This document shows, in pieces, positions 15,687 through 22,767 of a stretch of 64,000 nt of DNA. Both the position numbers and the translations under genes were made by a program. The notes beneath the pieces were generated by a model that saw only the letters and a program-made list of their open reading frames with translations, made no database searches and had not been told where the DNA came from. Source of the stretch: Cellulosimicrobium arenosum (GTDB taxonomy: Bacteria > Actinomycetota > Actinomycetes > Actinomycetales > Cellulomonadaceae); assembly GCF_014837295.1 (NCBI RefSeq), contig NZ_JACYHB010000009.1, forward strand, positions 1 to 64,000. Reading direction: 5' to 3'. Position 1 is the first letter of the stretch. Every line of letters starts with the position of its first letter.

Positions 15687-17552
15687 GTGGCGGACGAGGT
15701 GAGCGGGGACCGGGCGGCGGCTCGCTCGCCCCTGCTCGCCGTACGGGGCGTCAGCATCCGGCACCACGAGCACGACGACGACCCTGCGCACGACGACCCT
15801 GCGCACGACGGCGCGGCGGACGACCGATCGCGCGGCGCGACAGCACCGACACCGTGCGACGTCACGTTCGACGTCGGGCCGGGCGAGGCGGTGCTGCTCC
15901 TCGGTCCGTCGGGCTGCGGCAAGTCGACGCTCGCGCTCGCGACGAACGGCCTCGTGCCGCACGTCGTCGGCGCGGACCTCGACGGCACCGTGCACGTGCG
16001 CGGGCGGTCCACGGCCGACCACGACACGCCGGACCTGTCGCGCGACGTCGCGATGGTCTTCCAGGACCCGGACGCCCAGGTCGTCACGGGGACGCTGCTC
16101 GACGAGGTGTGCTTCGGTCCCGAGAACCTGTTCGCCCCGGTGGACGACGTGCTCGCGCGCGCCGAGGATGCGCTGCGCCGCGTCGGGCTGTGGGACCGCC
16201 GCGCCGACGACCCGGTCACTCTGTCCGGCGGCGGTCGTCAGCGCCTCGCGATCGCGTGCGCGCTCGCGCTGGGCTCGCCGCTGCTCGTGCTGGACGAGCC
16301 GACGGCGAACCTCGACCCGGCGGGGACCGAGGAGGTCTACGCCGTGCTGCGCGAGGTCGTCTCGACGGGGGACCGTGCCGTCCTGCTCGTCGAGCACGAC
16401 CTCGACGCCGCGGTCTCGCTCGTCGACCGGGTCGTGGTGCTCGACGCCGCGGGCCGCCTCGTCCTCGACGGAACCACGCGTGACGTCCTCGCGGGCCGGG
16501 CGGACCTGCTCGCCGACCTCGGCGTGTGGCTGCCCACGGCGACGCTCGCGGCGCTGCGGCTGCGCGACGCGGGCGTCGGGATCGACACGTCGGGCGGGCT
16601 GCCGCTCACGCCCGCCGAGCTCGCGGCGCTGCTCGACGCCGTAGCCGTCCTCCCCGACCACGGCCAGCCCGACGTCCCGCCCACGACGCGGGACGCGGGC
16701 CGCGCGGGCGGGCCGACGCTCGTCGTGGAGCACCTGACGTTCCGGCGCGGTCGCGGCCGGGGCGCGACCACCGTCCTGCACGACGTCTCCCTGGCCGTCG
16801 CGCCGGGCGAGCTCGTCGCCGTCGTGGGGTCGAACGGGGCCGGCAAGACGACGCTCGCCCAGCTCGCTGCCGGGGTGCTGCGGGCGCCGCGCGGCAGCCT
16901 CGACGGGAGCGTGCGCGTCGCCGGTCTGGACCCGACGCGGACCGACCCGCGCGAGCTCGCCGGCCACGTCGGGTTCGTGTTCCAGAACCCCGAGCACCAG
17001 CTCGTCACGAGCCGGGTCGACGACGAGCTCGCCCTCGGCCTGCGTGTGCGGGGCGTGCCCGACGACGAGGTCGAGGCCCGCGTCGAGGACGTCCTGCGGC
17101 GGTTCGGGCTGACCCACCTGCGCGACCGGCACCCGTTCCTGCTGTCCGGAGGGCAGAAGCGACGCCTGTCGGTCGGCACGGCGATCATCTGCCGCCCGGA
17201 CGTCCTCGTGCTCGACGAGCCCACGTACGGGCAGGACCGCGAGCGCGCCGCGGAGCTCCTCGACCTCCTCACCGCGCTGCACCGCGAGGGCACGGCCGTC
17301 GTCGTCGTGAGCCACGACATGCAGCTCGTCGCCGAGCACGCGACGCGCGTCGTCGCGCTCGCCGGCGGGCGGGTCGTCGCCGACGGGACCCCGTCGGCGG
17401 TCCTGGCCGACGACGCGGTGCTGAGCGCGTGCGGGCTGCGCGTCCCCGCGCTCGCGCGCGCGACGCGTGGTCTCGTCCGCCACCCGGCGTGGCGGGGCGT
17501 CACGCGCCTCGTGGACCTCCCGGTCGCGGCCGTCGCGCGGGTGCCGGCATGA
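15687..17552 (+). CDS. ECF transporter ATPase, two nucleotide-binding domains fused
   Basis: A 621-residue fusion of two EcfA/CbiO-type ATPases that powers a group II energy-coupling-factor importer. The first domain has Walker A GPSGCGKST at 73-81, Q-loop VFQDPDAQV, LSGGGRQR and [13 protein letters not shown]. The second has GSNGAGKTT at 381-389, VFQNPEHQLV, LSGGQKRR and VLVLDEPTYGQD. YkoD-type proteins share this fusion. Unusually, the first beta-sheet region before Walker A holds a His/Asp-rich insert at about 26-46 (HHEHDDDPAHDDPAH) encoded partly by a 15-bp tandem duplication. The start is GTG, apparently leaderless. It is followed by ecfT with an ATGA overlap. Confidence 0.9.
   Translation: MADEVSGDRAAARSPLLAVRGVSIRHHEHDDDPAHDDPAHDGAADDRSRGATAPTPCDVTFDVGPGEAVLLLGPSGCGKSTLALATNGLVPHVVGADLDGTVHVRGRSTADHDTPDLSRDVAMVFQDPDAQVVTGTLLDEVCFGPENLFAPVDDVLARAEDALRRVGLWDRRADDPVTLSGGGRQRLAIACALALGSPLLVLDEPTANLDPAGTEEVYAVLREVVSTGDRAVLLVEHDLDAAVSLVDRVVVLDAAGRLVLDGTTRDVLAGRADLLADLGVWLPTATLAALRLRDAGVGIDTSGGLPLTPAELAALLDAVAVLPDHGQPDVPPTTRDAGRAGGPTLVVEHLTFRRGRGRGATTVLHDVSLAVAPGELVAVVGSNGAGKTTLAQLAAGVLRAPRGSLDGSVRVAGLDPTRTDPRELAGHVGFVFQNPEHQLVTSRVDDELALGLRVRGVPDDEVEARVEDVLRRFGLTHLRDRHPFLLSGGQKRRLSVGTAIICRPDVLVLDEPTYGQDRERAAELLDLLTALHREGTAVVVVSHDMQLVAEHATRVVALAGGRVVADGTPSAVLADDAVLSACGLRVPALARATRGLVRHPAWRGVTRLVDLPVAAVARVPA
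15776..15805 (+). repeat. Two perfect 15-bp tandem units inside the ECF ATPase gene
   Basis: CGACGACCCTGCGCA occurs twice in tandem and adds DDPAH units to the His/Asp-rich loop near the N-terminus of the ATPase. Being in frame and perfect, it looks like a recent slippage product. Confidence 0.85.
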
Positions 17553-18451
17553 GCGCCGTCGTGCGCCCCGGGCCCGCCGGCGTCGAGACCAGGCCCGCCG
17601 CCGTCGACCCCGGGCCTGCGGCAGGTAGCCCGGGCGACCGGTCCGGAGCGCGTCCGGGGACCTTCGCGGGGCCCGCGTGGGACCTGCGGACGTACGACCC
17701 GCTCGTCACGACGCTCGGGCCGCTGCCCGTCGTCGTCTTCGTCTTCACCACGCGCGACCTGCTCACCCCGGCACTGATCGCCGCCGCGGCGCTCGCCGTC
17801 GTCCTCGTCATGGTCCGTCCGCCCGGGCGTGTCCTCGCGGCACTGCTCCTCGGGCTGCCCCTGCTGGCGGTGGTCATGACCGTCTCGTTCGGCGTCCTCA
17901 CCGACCCGCACACCGTGGACGGCACGACGCTCGTCGCGAGCGTCGGACCGTTCGAGCTGTGGTCGGGTGCGCTCGTCACCGGGCTCGCGACGAGCCTGCG
18001 GACCGTCGCGCTGCTGCTGCTCGTGCTGGTCGGCGGGCTGTCGACCACCGGTGCGGACGTCGTGCGGGCCATGGTGCAGCAGCTCCGGGTGCCCTACCGG
18101 ATCGGCTACGCGGCGCTCGCCGCGCTGCGGTTCGTCCCGCGGTTCGGCCACGAGCTCGAGGTGATCCGCTCGGCGCACCGGGTGCGCGGCGTCGATCACG
18201 GTCGGGGCCCGCTCGCCGGGCTCCGCCGCCAGGCCGGGTACGCGGTGCCCCTGCTCGCCGGCGGGATCCGGCACGGCGAGCGCGTGTCCCTCGCGATGGA
18301 GGCGCGCGGTTTCGGGGCGCACCCGGCCCGCACCGAGCGGGTGCGGATCCCGTTCCGCGCGCGTGACGTCGTGTTCCTCGTCGCGACCTACGCGGTCCCC
18401 GCCACCATCGTGCTCGTCGTCGTGCCCGCCCTGGCGCGCTCGGCCGGCTGA
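17549..18451 (+). CDS. ecfT: ECF transporter transmembrane subunit EcfT (CbiQ/YkoC family)
   Basis: A 300-residue membrane scaffold that couples the ATPase to the substrate-binding S subunit. After a 45-residue Pro/Gly-rich N-terminus come helices at about 58-92, 95-120 and 136-165. Next is the cytoplasmic coupling region with RFGHELEVIRSAHRVRG and LAMEARGFGA, the two Arg-Gly motifs that contact the ATPases, and a last helix at about 278-297. Length and motifs fit EcfT. The start overlaps the ATPase stop (ATGA), showing translational coupling. The S subunit follows after 97 bases. Confidence 0.88.
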   Translation: MSAVVRPGPAGVETRPAAVDPGPAAGSPGDRSGARPGTFAGPAWDLRTYDPLVTTLGPLPVVVFVFTTRDLLTPALIAAAALAVVLVMVRPPGRVLAALLLGLPLLAVVMTVSFGVLTDPHTVDGTTLVASVGPFELWSGALVTGLATSLRTVALLLLVLVGGLSTTGADVVRAMVQQLRVPYRIGYAALAALRFVPRFGHELEVIRSAHRVRGVDHGRGPLAGLRRQAGYAVPLLAGGIRHGERVSLAMEARGFGAHPARTERVRIPFRARDVVFLVATYAVPATIVLVVVPALARSAG

Positions 18452-18548
18452 ACCCGGGCCGCCCACCCGGGTCTCCCGCCCCGGCCCGAGACCACCGACC
18501 ACCGACCCGACACCCGCCCGACCACCGACCCGACCCGGAGAACCCAGA

Positions 18549-19184
18549 ATGCCGACCTCGACCTCCCGGACCAGCCGGTCCCTCACCACGCGCTACCTCA
18601 TGACGTGCGCGGCGATCGGCGCCGCGACCGGCGTGCTCCTCGTCCCCGCGAACTTCGTGTCCGCGGCGCTCGCCTCCACGGTCCCCGTGCTCTACTCGGC
18701 GATGGTCGGGCTGTGGATCATCGGACCGGTCCTCGCCCTCGCGCTCGTGCGGCGGCCCGGCGCCGCCGTGCTGACGATGCTCGTCGCGGGCGTCATCAGC
18801 AGCGCGTCGCCGCTCGGGGCGTCGTCGATCCTGACGTGCCTCATGATCGGGGCCGCCCTCGAGCTCGTGTTCCTCGTGACGCTCTACCGGGTGTGGTCGC
18901 CGTGGCTGTTCTGCACGGGCACGTTCGTGTTCGCCGCGCTCTACACGTGGTCCGCGTTCGTCGCGTTCGACGCCGCAGCGATGGCGACCGTCGTCCAGGT
19001 GCTGATCGTCGTGCTCATGATGGGCAGCGCGCTCGCGGGCGCGTGGCTCGGGCTGCTGCTCGCACGACGCCTCGAGAAGGCGGGCGTGGCGCGCGGTCTC
19101 GCGCCGGCGCGGACGCGGACGGCGGCGCCCGTGGAGACGGCGGCGGCGCCGTCGGGCACGGCCACCGCTGCCGAGAGCGCCTGA
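18549..19184 (+). CDS. ECF transporter S component, YkoE family
   Basis: A 211-residue membrane protein with about six helices and the YkoE-type core VLYSAMVGLWIIGPVLALAL, then VRRPGAAVLTMLVAGVIS. Bacillus YkoE is implicated in uptake of hydroxymethylpyrimidine or thiamine precursors. Here no THI-box riboswitch is seen upstream and the operon has an iron-type box instead, so the substrate may differ. The C-terminal 40 residues are a polar Ala/Thr/Arg tail. GGAGAACCC precedes ATG 18549. The gene order ATPase-T-S matches a full importer. Confidence is high for the role and low for the substrate. Confidence 0.82.
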   Translation: MPTSTSRTSRSLTTRYLMTCAAIGAATGVLLVPANFVSAALASTVPVLYSAMVGLWIIGPVLALALVRRPGAAVLTMLVAGVISSASPLGASSILTCLMIGAALELVFLVTLYRVWSPWLFCTGTFVFAALYTWSAFVAFDAAAMATVVQVLIVVLMMGSALAGAWLGLLLARRLEKAGVARGLAPARTRTAAPVETAAAPSGTATAAESA

Positions 19185-19190
19185 GGCGGC

Positions 19191-19391
19191 TCAGCCGCCG
19201 AGGAAGGCGCTCAGCGCGAGCGCCGAGAAGATCACCGCCCCGACGACGACCGCGAGGGCGACGACCCAGCCGCTGGTGCGCTCGGCGGCGGGGGGCCGGG
19301 AGACCGGGCGGGAACGGGGCGGCGGCCGCGTGCCGGGCGTGCCGGTACGGGCCGGCCGGGTGGCCGGGGTGTCGGGGAGCTGGCTCGTCAC
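19191..19391 (-). CDS. Small single-pass membrane protein (66 aa), unknown
   Basis: The frame from GTG 19391 has a good CCGGAGG ribosome site 6 nt upstream. The first 40 residues are Pro/Arg/Thr-rich (TPATRPARTGTPGTRPPPRS), followed by one helix, GWVVALAVVVGAVIFSALAL, and a short tail. It converges on the YkoE-type gene with only 6 bases between stops. I recognise no family. The strong ribosome site and clean helix support a real gene, perhaps a small membrane modulator. Confidence 0.6.
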   Translation of the reverse strand: MTSQLPDTPATRPARTGTPGTRPPPRSRPVSRPPAAERTSGWVVALAVVVGAVIFSALALSAFLGG

Positions 19392-19578
19392 GTGCGCCTC
19401 CGGAGGTCGCGACGCCGCTGCCCGACGCCGTCCGTCCAGTCTTCGCCAGGACGTGACCCGCGCGCGTCGGCCGACCGGCGGATCCTGCACCCCGGTCGTG
19501 TACGACCTGCGGATGACAGCCGGGCGGCGGGCAGCCCGCGGGATCGGCCGACCGGCGTCGGGCAGGATCGGCCAGAGG

Positions 19579-19869
19579 TCAGCGGGGCGCGTTCTCCTGG
19601 TGCGGCGGTCGGTGGTCGTCGCCGCGGCCGTTGCGCGCGACGCGCTGCAACCAGCGGACCTCGCGCAGCGCGACGGCTGCCGCGACGAGCAGCGGGACCC
19701 AGGCCCAGGTACGGCCGCGCAGCACGAGGGTCAGGCACACGACGGCCACGACGATCCCGCCGAGAACCGTCGCGACGCTCGACCAGCGCGTGCGGGTGCG
19801 CACCGTGTCGACCCGCTGCCACCACCTGCGCAGCCGGTCGTGGGGGCCATCGCCCGTTGGTACGGTCAC
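19579..19869 (-). CDS. Small membrane protein with two helices (96 aa), unknown
   Basis: The N-terminus is charged (DRLRRWWQRVDTVRTRTRW). Two hydrophobic segments follow, VATVLGGIVVAVVCLTLVL and WVPLLVAAAVALREV, and then a basic tail (RWLQRVARNGRGDD). GTG 19869 sits 6 nt after TAGGGT, the same leaderless promoter spacing seen for other genes here. No domain is recognised. It is divergent from the polyphosphate kinase gene. Confidence 0.6.
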   Translation of the reverse strand: MTVPTGDGPHDRLRRWWQRVDTVRTRTRWSSVATVLGGIVVAVVCLTLVLRGRTWAWVPLLVAAAVALREVRWLQRVARNGRGDDHRPPHQENAPR

Positions 19870-19977
19870 GGGGCCACCCTAGCGATGCCGGCGGGAGTCG
19901 CCCTCCGGTCGCGCCCGTGCGTGGGACGACGCAGGTTGGATGCACGGCACGTGGCCGTCGAGCACCGAGGAGAGCGC

Positions 19978-20886
19978 ATGAGCGTCGTGAACCCGCCGAG
20001 CGACCTGCGGGAGTACATCGAGTTCCTGCGCGACCGCGGCTACACGGTGCGGGACGGGCACACGCCCGACCCGGACCTCATCGACCCCGAGGGGAACCCG
20101 GTCTACACGTGGCAGGAGGGATACCCGTACGACGAGCTCATGGACCGCGACGCGTACGAGCGCGAGAAGTACCGGCTCCAGGTCGAGCTCCTGAAGTTCC
20201 AGTACTGGCTGGAGGACAACGACCGGCGCGCGATCATCCTGTTCGAGGGCCGGGACGCGGCAGGCAAGGGCGGGACCATCAAGCGGTTCACCGAGCACCT
20301 CAACCCGCGCACCGCACGCGTGGTCGCGCTCTCCAAGCCGAGCGACCGCGAGCGCGGTCAGTGGTACTTCCAGCGCTATGCCCAGTACCTGCCCACCGCC
20401 GGCGAGATCGTGATGTTCGACCGCTCCTGGTACAACCGCGCGGGCGTCGAGCGGGTGATGGGCTTCTGCTCGGACGAGGAGTACCGGACGTTCATGGCGC
20501 AGGCCCCGGCGTTCGAGCGGATGCTCGTCGACTCCGGGATCCACGTGACCAAGCTGTGGTTCTCGGTGTCGCGCACCGAGCAGCGCACCCGGTTCGCGAT
20601 CCGTCAGCTCGACCCGGTGCGGCGGTGGAAGCTGTCCCCGATGGACCTCGCGTCGCTGGACCGCTGGGACGACTACACGGCCGCCAAGGAGGAGATGTTC
20701 CGGCGCACCGACAAGAGGTACGCGCCGTGGACGATCATCCGGTCCAACGACAAGAAGCGCGCACGCATCAACGCGATGCGGTTCTTCCTCAGCAGGTTCG
20801 AGTACGAGGGCAAGGACCACGAGGTGGTGGGGACTCCCGACCCGCTCCTGGTCATCCGGCGGAAGAACGAGCCGGCGGACGAGTAG
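19978..20886 (+). CDS. ppk2: Polyphosphate kinase 2 (PPK2)
   Basis: A 302-residue PPK2-family enzyme that transfers phosphate between polyphosphate and nucleotides. Walker A is GRDAAGKGG (91-99), the lid region is KPSDRERGQWYFQRY, and Walker B is MFDRSWYNRAG with DRSWYNR at 148-154. The C-terminal WTIIRSNDKKRARINAMRF is also typical. The length and single PPK2 domain fit class I (NDP-phosphorylating) enzymes, although class cannot be proved without residue-level comparison. ATG 19978 follows GAGGAGAG. The gene appears monocistronic. Confidence 0.93.
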   Translation: MSVVNPPSDLREYIEFLRDRGYTVRDGHTPDPDLIDPEGNPVYTWQEGYPYDELMDRDAYEREKYRLQVELLKFQYWLEDNDRRAIILFEGRDAAGKGGTIKRFTEHLNPRTARVVALSKPSDRERGQWYFQRYAQYLPTAGEIVMFDRSWYNRAGVERVMGFCSDEEYRTFMAQAPAFERMLVDSGIHVTKLWFSVSRTEQRTRFAIRQLDPVRRWKLSPMDLASLDRWDDYTAAKEEMFRRTDKRYAPWTIIRSNDKKRARINAMRFFLSRFEYEGKDHEVVGTPDPLLVIRRKNEPADE

Positions 20887-20973
20887 CCGGAGGGCGCCGC
20901 ACGGCCGACGCGCTCGACCGGCTCGCGCCGGCAACCCCAGGAGGGCTCGCGAGGAAGGGCCTAGGGTGTGGGT

Positions 20974-21273
20974 GTGATCCAGCACACCGTCGCCTTCCGC
21001 CTCGTCCATGCCGCCGACAGCCCGGAGGAGGTCGAGTTCCTCGCGACCGCGCGGCGGACGCTCACGTCGATCCCGGGCGTGCGGGACTTCACCGTCTCGC
21101 GGCAGGTGAGCGCCAAGAGCACGCTCACGTTCCAGTTCTCCATGGTGTTCGCCGACGCGGCCACCTACGCCGCGTACGACGCCCACCCCGCGCACCAGGG
21201 ATTCGTCGCGGAGCGCTGGGTGCCCGAGGTCGCCGAGTTCGCAGAGCTCGACCTCGTCCCCCTGACCGACTGA
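20974..21273 (+). CDS. Dabb family (stress-responsive alpha/beta-barrel) protein
   Basis: A 99-residue dimeric alpha/beta-barrel protein of the Dabb type: VIQHTVAFRLV at the start, PGVRDFTVSRQV, then TFQFSMVFADAATYAAYDAHPAHQGFV and FAELDLVPL. Family members form small ferredoxin-like barrels; few have known reactions. TAGGGT (20962-20967) ends 6 nt before GTG 20974, so this start was chosen over the in-frame GTG at 20968, and a leaderless mRNA is likely. Confidence 0.82.
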   Translation: MIQHTVAFRLVHAADSPEEVEFLATARRTLTSIPGVRDFTVSRQVSAKSTLTFQFSMVFADAATYAAYDAHPAHQGFVAERWVPEVAEFAELDLVPLTD

Positions 21274-21336
21274 GCGCACGCGGGGAGGGCCGGTCGCCGC
21301 GCGGGCGGTGCTCCCCGCGTGTGCCAGGGTGACGTC

Positions 21337-22266
21337 ATGACCCAGATCGACCTGCGCATCTTCACCGAGCCCCAGCAGGGGGCCACCTACGACGACGTCC
21401 TGGCCGTGGCACGGGCCACCGAGGACCTCGGCTTCGACGCGTTCTTCCGCTCCGACCACTACCTCGCGATGGGTGGCGACGGTCTGCCTGGCCCGACCGA
21501 CGCCTGGACGACCCTCGCCGGTCTCGCGCGCGAGACGAGCAGGATCCGCCTCGGCACGCTCGTGTCGTCGGCGACGTTCCGCCACCCGGGGGTGCTCGCC
21601 ATCCAGGTCGCGCAGGTCGACCAGATGTCGGGCGGGCGTGTCGAGCTCGGCCTCGGCGCGGGCTGGTTCGCGCGTGAGCACGAGGCGTACGGCATCCCGT
21701 TCCCGGAGCGGCGGTTCGGGATCCTCGAGGAGCAGCTCGCGGTGATCACGGGGCTGTGGGAGACCCCCGTCGGGGAGACGTTCGGCTTCGACGGCGAGCA
21801 CTACACGCTGACCGACTCGCCCGCGTTGCCGAAGCCCGCGCAGGCGCGGGTCCCCGTGATCGTCGGCGGCCACGGACCCAAGCGGACCCCAGCGCTCGCC
21901 GCCCGGTACGCGAGCGAGTTCAACGTCGCGTTCCCCGACCCAGGCGTCCTGCCCGACCGGATCGAGAACGTGCGCGCCGTGTGCCAGGACGCCGGCCGGG
22001 ACCCGGACTCGCTGGTCTACTCGGGCGCGTTCGTCCTCGCCGTGGGCAAGGACGAGGCCGAGTTCCGTCGCCGGGCCGCGGCGATCGGGCGCGAGCCCGA
22101 CGAGGTGCGACGCAACGGCCTGGCCGGGACCGTCCCCGAGGTCGCCGACAAGCTCGCGGTCCTCGCCGAGCAGGGCGCGACCCGCTTCTACCTGCAGGTC
22201 CTGGACCTGCACGACCTCGACCACCTCGATCTCGTCGCGCGCGAGGTCGCGCCGCAGCTGCGCTGA
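21337..22266 (+). CDS. LLM-class F420-dependent oxidoreductase
   Basis: A 309-residue TIM-barrel protein of the luciferase-like monooxygenase superfamily. Motifs include DLGFDAFFRSDHYL, RIRLGTLVSSATFRHPGVLAIQVAQVDQMSGGRVELGLGAGW, REHEAYGIPFPERRFGILEEQL and PVIVGGHGPKRTPALAARYASEFN. These match the F420-dependent TIGR03560-like group of actinobacteria. It probably uses reduced or oxidised F420 to act on an unknown organic substrate. ATG 21337 is 6 nt after CAGGGT, a weak -10, so it may also be leaderless. Confidence 0.85.
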   Translation: MTQIDLRIFTEPQQGATYDDVLAVARATEDLGFDAFFRSDHYLAMGGDGLPGPTDAWTTLAGLARETSRIRLGTLVSSATFRHPGVLAIQVAQVDQMSGGRVELGLGAGWFAREHEAYGIPFPERRFGILEEQLAVITGLWETPVGETFGFDGEHYTLTDSPALPKPAQARVPVIVGGHGPKRTPALAARYASEFNVAFPDPGVLPDRIENVRAVCQDAGRDPDSLVYSGAFVLAVGKDEAEFRRRAAAIGREPDEVRRNGLAGTVPEVADKLAVLAEQGATRFYLQVLDLHDLDHLDLVAREVAPQLR

Positions 22267-22308
22267 GGCGTCGCCGGTCCGGCCGGGCACGCGCGGCAGC
22301 GCGCTGCG

Positions 22309-22329
22309 GCGTCCCACCTGTCGGGACGC
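22309..22329 (+). terminator. Hairpin after the LLM oxidoreductase gene
   Basis: GCGTCCC (22309-22315) pairs with GGGACGC (22323-22329) around a 7-base loop about 45 bases past the stop codon. There is no T-run, so termination is inferred from position and stem strength. Confidence 0.4.
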
Positions 22330-22590
22330 ACGGCGCGCCGGCGCCGTGAATTCTTCGTTTCCGCCGATGAACGAGCGGTTTCCGGTTCGTGGAGGACGGC
22401 GCCGACGAGCGTGCCCGACGACGTCCGCGGCCGACGGCGGAACACGCGTGGGAACGCTGCCACGCCGCGGATGCCGTGCCTCCGCCGCGCTGCCGGGCGT
22501 GCCGGCGAGCATCTTCACACACGGTCGGGTGCCCCGGACGGTCGCGACACGTCGCCTCCCTTCACCCGTGACAGCACCCGGTGCGCGAGC

Positions 22591-22767
22591 TAGGTTCGCC
22601 GCAGACGACGAGGTGGCCCGCTCCCGAGCAGGCCACCTCGCACCGTCTCCGGGCGTTCGCCCGGTGGAAACGCACCACGCAGCACCCCCGACGCCGACGA
22701 GGTCGCCGCACCCGCGGACGCCGACCGGTGTCCGCGACTCGAGCCCACAGAGACCCGAGGACACGCG
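22591..22767 (+). promoter_or_regulatory. Promoter and structured 5' leader of the GT2-HlyD-GH81 operon
   Basis: The gap 22267-22767 has no credible gene. TAGGTT (22591-22596) looks like a -10 hexamer. Right after it lies a perfect 9-bp hairpin, GAGGTGGCC (22610-22618) with GGCCACCTC (22631-22639). A second hairpin follows, CCGGGC-GTTC-GCCCGG, at about 22648-22663. The remaining leader before ATG 22768 is about 100 nt. This leader of roughly 165 nt is long for this genome. It may be an attenuator or an RNA sensor, but I do not recognise a known riboswitch class. Confidence 0.5.
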
